Part shown: positions 43,955-56,859 of the stretch, one piece after another
How positions within the stretch are numbered: position 1 is the stretch's first letter
Layout of the letters: the number at the start of each line of letters is the position of its first letter
Source of the DNA: Patiria miniata
Lineage: Eukaryota; Echinodermata; Asteroidea; Valvatida; Asterinidae
Direction of reading: 5' to 3'
Length of the DNA stretch: 64,000 bases
NCBI RefSeq assembly: GCF_015706575.1
Contig: NW_024037068.1
Span: forward strand, 1,054,001-1,118,000
The notes under the pieces: generated by a model
What the model saw: only the letters and a program-made list of their open reading frames with translations
Database searches by the model: none
Told to the model about the DNA's origin: nothing
Translations under genes and position numbers: made by a program

Positions 43955-46900
43955 GTACGGCGTTCCCGTATAGACGCGGTCCTCGGCGCGAGCCACGACG
44001 GCCAATCAATGGCCGGGTTATTTTTAGCCGCGTGGTATTCGCCGTGTGTGGATACGAGGCGAGCAAGCAGCGCGGGGAGTTATGAGGAGGCAGTGTCTCC
44101 CGCTGATGATGTCAGAGGACCAAAGATGTGCGTCTGTAGTGAGTGTATATCTCTAAGCCATTGCTGGGTTATTAATATCACGGTCTATGGGCTTTCCAGT
44201 TGTTGGGTATAAATATCATTTAGCAGGCCCGGTTTACGGTTCAACGGAGGTGTATTTCTAGGCCAACGGGCCGTTATTATTGGGCACGGACAGGGACGGA
44301 TTCTTTTTATATCCGGCGGAAGCAGAATTCCAAGAAGGGACTTGTTTGTTTGGAAGATGGGAAATAGATTCATGAGTGTTAGGCTACAGGGGGACAGAGG
44401 ATTACCTTTAAGTGTTGTAATGAAAGTGTCTATGCGCTGGCTAATGCGCCGTTAATGAAAATTTGTGACAAAATAAACACAACTCATCTCACGTAAGCTC
44501 GGCCGATAAAGAATTAAGACTATAGCTCCTTGCATGCTTGACAAAAACCAGAGGGAGAAGTGTTGACATTAACGTGCACTATAGGTTAGTACATCTTAGT
44601 TACAAGTGCCTTTATATCAATGTTCTCTGCAATTCTTCCACAAATCGATCAGTTAAAGTGATTGCTATTTTGGGAGGTTTTCAACACAAGAGTTTTCAGG
44701 AATTCGATCCTCTAAACTGGAATTTACTGAGTTGCCCATGCATATCGTTTGGAAGGAATGGACGTTTTGACAAGACCAGTACACAAACCACATGCTGAAA
44801 AAATATTCCACCTCTCATTTTCCCCTCCTTCGCCAAATTGATTCAGCCACGCCCCATTCCTTTATCTTTAATAGTCTTTGCTCTTTGTTACCACGCATCT
44901 TCTGCGAACAAAGCAATGGGCACCATTTTCTCCATGTCGATCCTGTCTTTGTTGGAAGAGAACGTCAATTTTTTGTTTTTCTGTCTCGATCATTATCACT
45001 CTGCTTCGCTGCCATGCACGTGCCAACCAATTACTTTTAAGTGTGTGCTCCAGCGTTATAATATACACTGGTCACTTTTTTTTCAACATCCGTGCATTAT
45101 CCCTTCGCACAAAATGCAAATTTGTTGGATGTTATCCCGCCTGAAGAGTCAATTAGGCCTGTGTAGAGGTGAGGCGTGGTCTGGATAGGTGGCCTGGACA
45201 TAAAGTATAGCCGTATGGTTGGTCCGTCTGCATGCGACCATAATGGTGATTACACGGGGTTTCGCAGAGAGGAAAATAAGAAGGAAAAAAAAAAGGAAGG
45301 TTGCGGGTTCTTTGTTCGTCACAGCTCCCAGAGTTGTGCACAGTTTGGGAATCCCAGATGCTTGGGGAGACATTTTTTTGAGGTGAGATTCCAGAAACTG
45401 GAAGATTTATGTGGAGCTGAAAGTTACAAAAAACTGAGAGACACACTAGCAGGCGATTGTTTCATCCTGGGTAAAAAGGGGGTTATTACTGTACTAATTC
45501 AGGAGGTCAGAACCTATAGTCGGTTTCCATTTGGGGTCTATTTGGTGTTCTATAAATTATTATTTACAATATAAAGACTGATTCGAAGTCAATGAATGTG
45601 GTGGATTCCATGTTCGCATTAGCAGTCAGGCTTTGTCATAAGAGCCATCACGTATTGATGTTACTTTTTTGCGTGGGCAGCTCAACTATCCGCCTCCAAC
45701 AACATTATTGAGTTATGAATTTAGACTTTTGAAAACTTTGTGCACAATGACCAGAGCCTGCAGTTCTCGCTTGAAAACTGCGTCGTATAATTATAATTAC
45801 GACAAGTTTGAATCCAACCGCGAGAACTGGGAGTTTAAAAAAAGCGGTCCAACCATCTGGCTAGCTAGCCTAGTGAGATGAGGCGGGCCTGGGACCGCGT
45901 GGCCGGGCCTAGCCTGCGTGCAGGGGCCGGCTAAATCCAACGACCCAGTTAGCTCCGCACCGCTCGCTTAATAACTCCCCTCGCCCACTTCTATTCACCG
46001 CATGCCAGCTGACAGCAGCCTGTATATCGCGAATGGGAACATGCATCGGGACAAAAGACGGTCCGCATTACAGAAGGATCATCACCACTAGCTCCCAACG
46101 CCTGCAAACTCTGTCAGATTGTTGACCTTTCAGGAAGCTTTTTTCTCTCTCTCTCCCAATAAATCCTATTTTAATCAGCTTTTCTCCAAGCACTCCTTCT
46201 GAAAGGACTGGGGGAGCGGAAGGGTCAGCTGCCGGCAGCTTCAGGCCTACTGTGCCCGCTGGGGGCTGCACCCTCTAGGGTATTATTCTTCCCAATCCGC
46301 AACAAAGCCAACATTATTCTCGTTAGCAGGCTTGAACTCTTCTCTTTCTCTCTGACACTGCAGTCAAAAGCCAGTGCCTTTTAAGGTTTATGTCGGGAGA
46401 GGACAGGTGCGGTTGTGGCTTGTCCATTTGGGAAAACGAATTTCGTGGCCGCCTTTAAAATGGTACTTATTATGTTTATCCTGAAAAGTTTGCCGTCACA
46501 CGCGTGTTCTCAACAAAGTCGCAACTATCGCGTTTTAAAAATAAATTCACACTCGCTATACGCGGCACCAGCAGCTGCACTTTTTTTTCGGCAGACAGGT
46601 TTAGAGTTCACATGGAATGGCTTTTCGTGAATTGCAAATTATCTTGACTGAACTAAAAAAATAATCCCTGAACAAAGGGCAAACTTTGTACGGGTGAAAA
46701 CTGACTCCTGCGCGCGTTTTTCCCAATGAATTCCTTGTGTTCAAATTGACATTTTTTTAAAACGTATATCGCTGTAATATTTTATACTCAAAGTAATTGA
46801 CCTTTATAATAGTGTATACGCTAAGGAAAAACTGCGTTAAATTTTATTAGAGTTAGACGAGGTAAGCATTGTGCTGTACTTTGTGTATAATTTCAAAAAC

Positions 46901-47498
46901 TGAAAGAATTATCTTCAGATAATTATCTCCCGCTTAAATGTAGACGTTATTTGACGCTGGAAAATATCACTGTCCTTTTAAAGTCGTTTCCGCAAAGACG
47001 TACTTTAGCCTCAATAAATGCACAGGGTTTTTTTGCAACCGCGTATTTTCCGTTTTCCCAAGATGTAAAATTTGGTTTTTCTAATTCTCCAAACGGGATA
47101 AGAGTTAAGTCTGGGGATGTCTCACAGGAAGAAGATTATTTAAAAATGCTAAAAATTCATACTATTCATTAGAATCGGGGGTTTACGGACTTGTCGTGAA
47201 TAGTACTCGTTGGAATGAGTCATGATTGGAGACGATTCATATATTTATGAACAAAATGCGTCAGTTTTGGAGTATTTTAAATTGGGTGACCTTATATACT
47301 AACGGGCACTAGCATTCGTTTGGATTAAAGGAACACGGGGTTTGGAATGTATGCATCTTAATTTCTGAATTATGTAAACCTAGTATTGATGCGTTTAATT
47401 CGTGTGGGGGATTAGCTGGTCGACTTCCAGCTAATCCCCAACAATTTCCAGTATAAACACTATTCAAATTACCAAGTAGAAAGTTCACAGCCTATAAC

Positions 47499-48030
47499 CT
47501 ATTGAGGTTTCAGCTCAGTGGATATTACACTTTTCGAGAAAACAGTGAAAAAAACATTCACAACCTTTTGATCACGAAAAACGATTTCGTTCATAGCACT
47601 CTATATTTCCACAAATCAGTCAATTTATTGTTTACTGATCGTTGGAAATCATTTTCTTGATTCTTTCTAATGATGACAGCAAGCCAGAACATGGGCGTCG
47701 CCAGGATTTTTTTCTAGAGGGGGGCAAAACATATTTTTCCCAAAAAGGGGTATGGACATTTTGCCCCCCCGCCCCCAACCCGTTAAATTTACACCAATAT
47801 GACTTCGCGCCTCTTTTTCTTTTCTTTTTCTTTTTTCTTTTTTTTTTTTTTTGCCTTGCCGGGGGGGGGGGGGGCAAGCGCCCCCCTTGGCTTGCCCCCC
47901 CCCCCTCGCGACGCCCATGAGCCAGACGGAATAATTTTACGGGGTGTTTATGATACGATTTTTAGTCCAAGTAAGCTTTTTGATAATAAGTCGGTAGGTT
48001 TACCTTTGGGATAAATGCGTGATCCTATAA
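47499..48030 (+). repeat. interspersed repeat R1, copy B, split by a hAT-like MITE
   Basis: TTTCAGCTCAGTGGATATTA starts a body shared with copies A and C (CACAACCTTTTGATCACGAA, TTACTGATCGTTGGAAATCA, CTTCTAATGA/CAGCAAGCCA), ending near ATGCGTGATCCTA. The MITE at 47690-47919 interrupts it. No coding potential. Confidence 0.75.
47690..47919. mobile_element. hAT-like MITE, CATGGGCGTCGC family, nested in R1
   Basis: The ends are CATGGGCGTCGCCAGG and CCTCGCGACGCCCATG. The flanks AGCCAGAA and AGCCAGAC agree at 7 of 8. The core holds a T/C-rich tract (47812-47852), then G12 and C-runs. R1 copy C shows the uninterrupted target (GCAAGCCAAACGGAAGAATT). Confidence 0.82.
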
Positions 48031-50576
48031 TTATGTCTTCAAATCGTCATTTGTTTTTTTCCCTCAGAACTACATGGGGCCTTAAGCACGAGTTGGCCAT
48101 TTTTGTCGAGTTCCCTGAATGTATTTCGTTAATTGTTAACTGTTGAATGGGATGGGGCCAGACTATTTATGCAGGCAAAATGCAGCCTCATTTTACTGTC
48201 TTTTTTATCTGGCTTTAAACATTATAGGGAATGTTTAATTACAAATTTGAAATTATTCGTTTGAAGCAGACTGGAATTAATTAGTAATTAACTTGCTTTC
48301 ATTTCTCTTCGCAAGTTCCAAAAATTAAGATTTTACCTCACTTTCAATTCAATATGGCCGACTCGACCATAAGGCCCATAGCAGCAACACGTTTTAGTCA
48401 AGCAGGAGTGATTTTCGTCCCATTTTACTTATCAAACCTGGTTAACATCCACAGTGTCATTCGATATGCACTGCTTGTAACTGGTCCTCGGCTGATTTCG
48501 CTTAGCCTCTAAATTTACTAAATTTCCTTTCTTTCTGTTTATTTTTTGGCAGCAGCAATGTGGGTCGAGATCAGGTTCAAACATACCTCTCCACACTAAT
48601 GTTGAAGCATCATAAGGCATCACATCGCAGATTTGCGTTGAGTGCTTATAGAGCGAACTGCTCGCCGCATGGCCATGACTTTGCTATCGACTTGCGGTGG
48701 GATGCGTCATCGTGCATAAAGGTTATAGCATGCAATGTAATGTGTTCATACAGGGCCAAAAGATCACGTGCGTACATGTACATTGACTTTGGATACCTCG
48801 CGCACTCTAACATTAAAGAGACGTCATTGTTTTGTGTACATGTAGGCCTTTTTTAGGGAAAGGGTAGAATTTTGAGATGAACTATACTTGAGTTGATGAG
48901 TCGGAGGGGAAATGTATAATACGGCGATCGTGTAGTGTAGGGACCGGTTCCTATAAGGGAACAACATCCACTTTAAAATTATTAAACCGACCAATCTAGT
49001 TGGCGACACTCAATAAACAGGTATGTCATAGATAGAAGGCAGGGTTTCGATTTTTTAAGGGAAAATTTGGGGTAAAATGACGATGACAGCGCGGCGACAA
49101 CACGCAATCCGAAAATAAAGATGGCGATGTACCGTGAGCACGCACGGCGCGCTGAATCGCAAGGCACAAACCGCGCAGGAAAATCGTGATTACTACCCCA
49201 AGAAACTGTTCAAAATTGCAAAACGGGTGTCATTAGAATTGAGAAAGTCTGCTTTTGATTGTAAAGGTGATTTTTGAACAATAAAAAAACATTTTTGACT
49301 CTAATTTGTTCAAAACAAAACAGGGGCCCTACACTACACGATCGCCTATATTATAGGACCTCATAAATTACACATTAGTCTAGCCATGTAGAATAGCTGT
49401 TGCTTTTTTGCTATCTGAAATAATATTTGCATAATCATCTCGCCACAAATGCTGTCTGCACCTCCACAAGACAGCAAAACATCACAAGAGGGCGTGTTCT
49501 TGAATCACAGACCCTGACCGTGAAAAAAATAAGTGCAACAACTGACGCCGACATTCTGGACACCAAATTTGATGTCCCTCGCGCTCAACTCATACAGAAA
49601 GAAGAACCCATGTATAGGCCTAAAATAACGCATCACTGCACTGGGAAACCATCTTGTGTCCAGACTGAGGACTCAGATGTCACAACTCTCCCTGTATAAT
49701 ACACGGCTCCGTCAGAGAATGTGTACAAAGCATATCCTGCTGCCGGATTCTCCATGCGTTGAACGTGGGCCCAAGATTTGCGATGTCTTTTATCTATAGG
49801 CCTACGCCACCACATTAAAAAGTGCACGGTAAATTTCGGGCGAGCGAACACGTGAAATCGTACGAGCTCGTATTCGATTGCGCACACGGCACTACGATCG
49901 CACGAGACGAGATAATTAGTGCCAAAAACGTCTCCCTATCACAGTATAAAGGTTCATCTTGGTAATATCACTTTCTTGAACTATAATTACATCGGGGCAT
50001 AAACAATTCTACCCCACCAACACAAAATGTGTAAACTCAAATCGTTGGAAGCAAATTAAAACCATACCGGTACACATGAAGTACATGATGTACGTGTAAG
50101 ACTGGCAAAAAAAAAAGATATCGCAGAAACCGGTCGTCGTGGCCGAAAACTTGACATTTCAGAATTTAGGCTTTAAATTACAGTCTTGTTTTCCCCCAAA
50201 ACACACAATCTGCATCTGTAAATAAGTGGAATAGCTTCCCGTCTCCAGCGACCAGCCTAGCGCCGTAAATAAGCCCACGTTCCGTGCATGGACTTGGATA
50301 AATGGACTAAAACCGTCATCTTTATATAAACCGCAACGTGTGCGTGGTGGTCTGACGTCATGTAATGACGTCATTGGGTGTATTAAGGAAGGCGCATTTG
50401 GTAAGATCTACCACATATTGATTTTTTTCTCTTTTCTCTGGAGCCGAGGATATAAAGAGGCTATTTAATGATTACTTCACGGAGCAACTTATTTCAAGAT
50501 CAAAACAATCCAAAGTCTGATTCTGAGGGCTTTCAACGAAAATTAGAAAAACCAACAGTGCTTCCGGCAGTAATAA
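48031..50576. other. intergenic DNA, no supported gene
   Basis: I see no gene. Two CRE octamers lie close together at 50353-50360 and 50366-50373. The frames at 48560-48856 and 49427-49699 carry no known domain. Confidence 0.55.
50353..50373. promoter_or_regulatory. paired CRE octamers
   Basis: Two perfect TGACGTCA sites start 13 bp apart, a little over one helical turn. They are about 8.4 kb above the predicted tob start, and no nearer gene is visible in the window. Confidence 0.35.
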
Positions 50577-50578
50577 TA

Positions 50579-51071
50579 CAGGGCGAGTCAAAAAAGGAAA
50601 CCCAAATGGCATGACCAATTACGTAATGAAGTTCTGCATGTAGCACTATCAAAATCTAGGTTACGAAAGCCCAATTAATAAGCTTTCTTTTAGTATAAAG
50701 ACTCATTCAAAACACTCATGTACTTTTCAAGTTACGGAATTTTAAACACAAACACCGTTTTAACGATCTGTCGTTAAAAAGGCAAGTGTTCTTTCAGCAA
50801 AACGAAAACAATCCACACACATGTGAATTATATTCTTTTTGCTGGAAGAACACTTACCTTTTTTTGTGATCCGTGGACAGAACTTTAAAACGATGTTTGT
50901 GTTTAAAATTCCGTGACTTGAAAAGTACATGAATGATTTGAATGATTCTTGTACTAAAAGAAAGCTTATGAATTGGGCTTTCATATCCTATACTTTGAAA
51001 GTGCTACATGCAGAACTCCATTAAAAAATTGGTCCTGCCATTTGGGTTTCCCTTTCTTTTTACTCACCCTG
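50579..51071. mobile_element. mariner-like foldback element with TA target
   Basis: TA, CAGGGCGAGTCAAAAAAGGA ... TTTTTACTCACCCTG, TA. Almost the whole 493 bp folds back: AAACCCAAATGGCA pairs with TGCCATTTGGGTTT, and CTTTCTTTTAGTA with TACTAAAAGAAAG. The small centre is GTGTTCTTTCAGCAAAACG. A partial copy lies at 63811-64000. No transposase. Confidence 0.8.
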
Positions 51072-51073
51072 TA

Positions 51074-53760
51074 TTTCAACATCATTCACAAATTGTTCAA
51101 AGGGTGAACGGCTTTTTTTTCCAGTAACTGACAAGTTACGGTATAGTGATGTCACCATTTGCGTCACTTGGTCCTTTTAATTTCCCCCTGCATTTCCCAA
51201 ATCGTTAAACGTAGCGCGAACGCGTCAAAACCATCACTCAGACGAGCTCCAAAAAAAGTCTCCAATTTCCTACCCGGACACGAGAATTCTCGGGATGTGG
51301 GAATTTTCAAATCATCTGACGCATTTCACCGAATCTTCTGTCATCTTTAAGAGAGTTACCCACTCAATCTTGTCTGTTAAAAAATACCGATACAGACAAG
51401 GAAAAGAGGGAAAGACTTTTTTGCTTTTTTGAAACTGTGTACCAGATCTTTGTTCAAGTGGTTTACTTATTATGCAAGATTAGGAAGGCATGTTCAATTG
51501 TAAACAGAACGCTTGAATTCGAATTTTCGGATATTCAATTTCAAAGAAATCTAGCTTATAATGGATGAGTTTTCAGTTTATGTAGGTTATGTGTAATCAC
51601 TATTTGTCACAACTTTTCTATGAAGTTACAAAATAATTGTAAAACATTCAGCAAAACAAAAATATCGCAAAATTAATGGTTGAAATAAGTGCACGCTAAG
51701 CACATATAGCACTGAAGCTGTGTAAACTTGAAAGCTTCGCTGATTAAAGTATGCTATTATGTTTGACTCGGAGAGACTGCTTAATTCCAATGAATTGTGC
51801 AGTTTGATGTACCGGTAGGTTGGAGCCAAACGCGTTAAGGTATTTAACAGACAAATATATAAGCAGTCAATGCAGAGGTTCTCCGTCCGTATACCATGCT
51901 GAGCCACTGTATAACATACGGCTGCTGATGATGTACGTATCCGTACTCACCACGCAAGCCCGCCGCAGAGCTGCGTTCCAACTTGTGCGATGCACGTACA
52001 TGTACGTTAGTATAGTCTGTACGATAATGCGAAATTGCTGTACAAACGTGTATGATATACGTACATCCGATGAAGCCCCGGCGCGGCCGGATCGGATACG
52101 TAACGCAGCTATAGAAGCACCCAGATCTAAAAATGAAAAAAAAAACGGTCCCTTGACTATTTGAAATGTTTCTTTTACAATGTACTAGTATACTATAGGT
52201 AACATTGATGCTTTTTCGTAATTTTATAAAATGATCCGATTTAAGGGCTATTAATTTATAACGGACATCGTTCCACTGACCTGTTCAATGTTTCGTTTGG
52301 TACTGGGGCAAAAACACGAATAAACACTCTTTGTTTTCAACCGTCAAAAGTGCAGCTCGTTGGTCACAGGGCATGCCATTCGTGCCGCCGGCTATGTCGT
52401 GGGATGTTACCTAGCGTTACCGAGCGCACACACGAAGCCAATGACAGGGTCGCGCCCGTTAATAACGAAAAAAAAAGCCATTTTCCATCGATGGTTGGTT
52501 CAGTGCGACGTTCGCGAACTGTCGTTGCGAAATTATGGTAATTCCCATTTTATTGAAAATGACAGTATACACACCGAATTCACAGAATGCTTGATATTAC
52601 TTGGCTATATATTTCACAATATATTGGCAGTTTCGTGTGTGAATGTTTGCAAATGGTACACAATATACCTTTGAAACACCTTTAACTCAAACGCAGGCTT
52701 GTTAAAGAATGAGGGTTTTTTTTAATCTTGATATTTCGGGACCATTAAAATCGATTTAACATCCAGCACGGAAGCAGTACCAATTGCTCTTCAGAAATTA
52801 CAAACGGGCGCAAACACCAAAAATGTATTTTATCCATTCAATGTTTTCTTTCGAAATGTCACAGTGCGCCCTATAGGTGGGAAATAATATCTCCCATTCG
52901 ATGTTCTTCAGCCGCAATTAAGGTCATCCCAACACAAATCTCCCACCAATTTCGATATCAATTACAATCCAAGCAAGATCTTGAGATCTGTCCGGGATAC
53001 TGGCTTATTATCCCCGACCAAATCTCCCAAAATGTCAATGCCAGGTCCCTAAAGCGTCTCCTGGGCCGAAGCCACGGTAAACACCGGTGGAAAACACTGT
53101 CGGGGCTCGGTGAAAAGACACACCGAGGATCGAGTGAGGATAGAAAAAAAGTAGCTAGAGACTAAAATAGAGAGAGAATAGAATGGAGAGAAAATGTATT
53201 GAAAACGAGGATGGTAAAGGTCGTATGAGTGGGAGTACTAAGGCCTCAAAAATAGCGACAAGACGGACAATAACATGTTTTGCCGAGGATGATGCGGCGA
53301 TGGGGGCTATTGTCAGATGGGAAATGGATATGGCCAAAAATTGTCGGTTTTTTCTCTTTTGGTTTATTTTGTTTTTAATACATAGAAGGACAAAACTCTA
53401 TACAAAGAAATGTGTGTGTGATAGGGGGCAGCGGTATTTAAGGCAGAATGCCCTCGGGGAATTTGGGGGCTGTTAAGGAACTTACAATGACATTGTTGGA
53501 CTCCAAATGTGAACCTGTATGGTGGAATTGGTGACAAGCTTGAGTGTAAAATGATAGGGGGATATCTTCCTGCAATTACGCTATGCACAGACAGGTTTAT
53601 AGCAGAAAGACTGGCGTAGTCGAGTATTTGCATTTCATTTTCATTTCACAATAGAGCACATGACCGAACGTGCAGTTGCGTGGTTATAGACTCGGGGCCT
53701 GCACGACGGTGGATCAGATAATTCCTAACAAATTGAAATTCTCTAGTTTATAGAGTTCCA
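51074..53760. other. intergenic DNA, no supported gene
   Basis: No domain-bearing frame and no repeat boundary that I can place. TACGTACAT-like words are frequent at 51925-52070. Confidence 0.5.
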
Positions 53761-53979
53761 ACGATTTGCAAGACAATACAAGATTCCACAGCGCTCGAAT
53801 CGATGGATATTTAATTCATCAAGTTACAGGTTCCACGCGTCGAAAATCGTATCCAGAAAACATGCTCGGCTACACACCTTTAAACCAATTTGATGTTAAG
53901 TATGTATTCGTCATTACACCAATGAAACCACCTCTTAATGCTGTCATGATCTTGGGTTACCCTCTGATGCGTGAAATTG

Positions 53980-54145
53980 AAGGATTAAACCGAGTTGAAC
54001 AACCAATTTTTAACCAGGTTTATTTTAACCCGGGTTATATACCTTCTCATCGTTTATACGAAGACCGGAGTTGGTATAACCTGGTTTCAGATGTCGCTAT
54101 CTTTTGACATTTGTTAAACCACGTTTCAAGTAACCCAGGTTAATC
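53980..54145. promoter_or_regulatory. cluster of AACC-N-GGTT palindromes
   Basis: AACCAGGTT (54012-54020), AACCCGGGTT (54027-54036), AACCTGGTT (54079-54087) and AACCCAGGTT (54132-54141) occur within 130 bp, plus half-sites. This resembles Grainyhead/CP2-type binding sites. A chance 113-residue frame (53766-54107) overlaps it. Confidence 0.35.
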
Positions 54146-55098
54146 TTAAAATCTCACAACCGTTTTAGGTTTAAAACGCTTAATATTGGCTTAGGACCAA
54201 CGAAACCATCTTAACCAAGGTCTGAAAACGGGGTTCAAGGTGTTGCTTATCAGCATCTTGAACCCTCCACATTGAAATTGATATATCAAGTTGTGGGTTA
54301 TGTACATGTACATTGGCCAAGCAGTGATATCATTATGTACTTTATGTATGGCAGGGTGAGTCACCCAAGTAACGCGGTCTAGACAGGAAGAAGCCTGCTA
54401 CAAGTGTTTGTCACCGTACTATTAATATACCATAAGGGCCGGCTGGAGAAAGAGACTAGCCTGCTCGAGAAGGAGACTAGTCATTGCACTTTTCTGCCTC
54501 GCACTCATATTGCCAGATTGACCAGGTACGAGAAACGGCAAACTTGAAGGAAAAAACCTGGACAAATAGTTTCCCTGCATCAACAAATTAAAAGCAAACT
54601 TTAAAAATAAGACGGCATTTTCGCCTTGTTTCATACAACAAGAACATGTGGAAAAAGATAGACATTAAAAAGAATTCTCCTTTTATTCTTCTAGTTCGAT
54701 ACCTTGGTCTGTGATATAACCAGTAACATAATTACAATCAACCAAGAAAAACAAAACATTGCTCAGTTTTGTTTTCCTTTTAAAATGAAACTTTTAAAAT
54801 GAGCTTTGTGAATACGGTTGACGTTTCTAATAACACACAGCCAAAACTGCACTTTGTGTACTAAAAACAACACACCTTTTCTTTTCTAATTGGCACAATA
54901 TTTCCTCCAAGATTCTGATGTTCTCTGATGTCACAGCCATTTTGCTTGAAAATAATAGAATTTTGGTCAAATTACGTTACATTTCAACTCTGACCCTACA
55001 CCTGTCACTTAAGATCATGTTTTAGAGACCTTTTGTCTCTCATCTGTACAGCAGGCAGGATTTGTAACCCGAAGTTTTTTGTTGCATTTTACATTATT

Positions 55099-55370
55099 AC
55101 CTCCGCCAATGAGGTTATGTTTTCATCAGATTTTGTTGGTTGGTTGGTTGGTTGGTTTGTCTGGTAACAAGATACATGTAACTCAACAAATTATGGAAGT
55201 ACAAATCGATTAGATTTTGGAAGTGATCCGGATCTGGGTCTGGATCCAGGATTTTGTTTAAGGATTCTTCACCAATTTTATGTGAGTATTTCTTTTGGGT
55301 GTACTGACAAATAAGGCGGGGAATTGTTTAGCCTTGGCGGAGGTTTGCGCTCTCTAAGTGCTTTCTAGTT
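55099..55370. repeat. MITE with ACCTCCGCCAA ends, copy 1
   Basis: The left ACCTCCGCCAATGAGGTTAT is partly inverted at the right (CCTTGGCGGAGGTTTGCGC). The body contains TTGG tandem units and AAATCGATTAGATTTTGGAA. Matches copy 2 at 56860-57140. I recall this type of repeat from many aquatic animals; the family name is not known to me. Confidence 0.7.
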
Positions 55371-55949
55371 TAACATGAACTTGATCATTCTGGGGGTGTC
55401 TCAAGTCTTTTCAAAAAACCAACTTCATTAATTGTTTTTTTTTGTTGATCGAAATCATTTCTGGCGGAATAATTCACAGGCTGTAACCCTATATATCTTC
55501 ACTTTGAACAAGCTTTTTCCCCCATAAAATCAGCAGGTGCGTTTCGGGGTAATTAACGATATTCTACCGCCTTTAAGATGGATACAAAATAGCCTTAAGT
55601 TTTAACTGTCTCCAAACGCTGTGCAAATATCAAATGAATTATTCAGCAAGCTTTTGTATGTGTAATTCAGGATATGTGCAGTAGACCTTTCATTGCGATA
55701 TGCAGACGAGCCATCTGCCATATGGAACGGAAAAATCATGCCACCAAAGCAAAAGCAGGGCATTGCTTATTTGCATTCAATAGCAGTGAAGTTTTATCAT
55801 GGCACCTGTTGACGTGCTCGTTGGAAAAAAAAACACATTTCAAACTTGAATAAGTAACACATTCTTAAAGGCATATAGGATCATTGGCTTATGTATTTTG
55901 TTCTTACCGATATACAACCACTCAAAATCCAAGAAGAATAACCTGAATA

Positions 55950-56265
55950 ACAGAACCTGTTGAAGTTTCAGCTAAGTCACTACACTTTTTGAGAAAACAG
56001 TTAAAAACCATGCACAACCTTTTGATCACGAAACACGATTGCGTAAATAGCACTCTATATTCCAAAAATCTTTCTATTTACTGATCGTTGGAAATCACCT
56101 ACATTTTCCGATTTCTTCTAAATGACAGCAAGCCAAACGGAAGAATTTCAATAGGTGTTTCATACCAGGACGATTTTTAAAAAAAATAATCCAAGTAATT
56201 TTTTGGGTTTGGTAATAATTTGGAAGGTTACTTTTGGGGTAAATGCAAATGATCCTACGCGCCTT
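55950..56265 (+). repeat. interspersed repeat R1, copy C (uninterrupted)
   Basis: It contains GAAGTTTCAGCTAAGTCACT, CACAACCTTTTGATCACGAA, TTACTGATCGTTGGAAATCA, GACAGCAAGCCAAACGGAAG and ATGCAAATGATCCTACGCGC, in the same order as copy B but without the insertion. Confidence 0.75.
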
Positions 56266-56285
56266 ATATCAGTCCTCAACCTGTG

Positions 56286-56400
56286 CACTGCAAAAACTGA
56301 AGTGTTAATTTAACACCATTCGGTATCTATATAGGACAACACCAGATGGTCCTATATAGATACCAATGGTGTAAATTTAACAGAGCATTTTTTTGCAGTG
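56286..56400. repeat. small MITE with CACTGCAAAAA ends
   Basis: CACTGCAAAAACTG and its inverse close a 115-bp near-palindrome whose inner arms are GGTATCTATATAGGAC and GTCCTATATAGATACC. TTAACACCAT and ATGGTGTAAA pair between these. Confidence 0.8.
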
Positions 56401-56859
56401 TGGAGTCTACACAACATCCCATTGTGGGTTGATTAACTCTGTTGGATTTTTTTTTATTATCTTTACCACGGTAATAGTAATTCCCATTCTACAAGGTTTG
56501 GGATTCAAATTCTATGCATAATTATAGAACATTTTAGATGTAATGTTAGCAAATTCCAATACAGAGATGTGCAGCCAGTTTCACAACACACTAAGATCAA
56601 GTTAGGAAAATAGGACTCCTACTTTTTGTGAAAACGGATCTTCCAACTATGCATTATACATAATCAGGACGTGTACACTGTACATAGCAAGTTTCAAGGT
56701 GTTTTGTGAGATGAATGCAACACCCTACATTTTCTTACATTAGCTAATAAACTTATAGGTGTTTCGCAGGTCAATGAAAAAAAGGTCAATTTCTTGGGCA
56801 CAGAATACATCTGAATACAGATTTTCAAAAGTAACACAGTATTTCACCTTGCACTGGTT

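Larger units (their letters stand above)
42002..47498. other. tob upstream DNA, no supported gene
   Basis: No recognised coding sequence. There is a C/G-rich stretch near 42300-42500 with a G13 run, a degenerate CAC/CAT triplet tract (43360-43460), and a second CRE octamer at 43947-43954 in GC-rich DNA. The longest frame (45176-45574, 132 residues, Lys-rich then ...FEVRFQKLEDLCGAESYKKL) matches no family I know and has no obvious splice partner. Confidence 0.55.

Noticed and set aside
45176-45574. 132-residue + strand frame, possible gene
   Set aside because: It is Lys-rich, then unremarkable, with no family match and no evident splice sites or second exon. It lies in a region with many chance frames of similar size.
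53766-54107. 113-residue frame as a small gene
   Set aside because: No known domain, no promoter or splice context; it overlaps a palindrome cluster that explains part of its composition.
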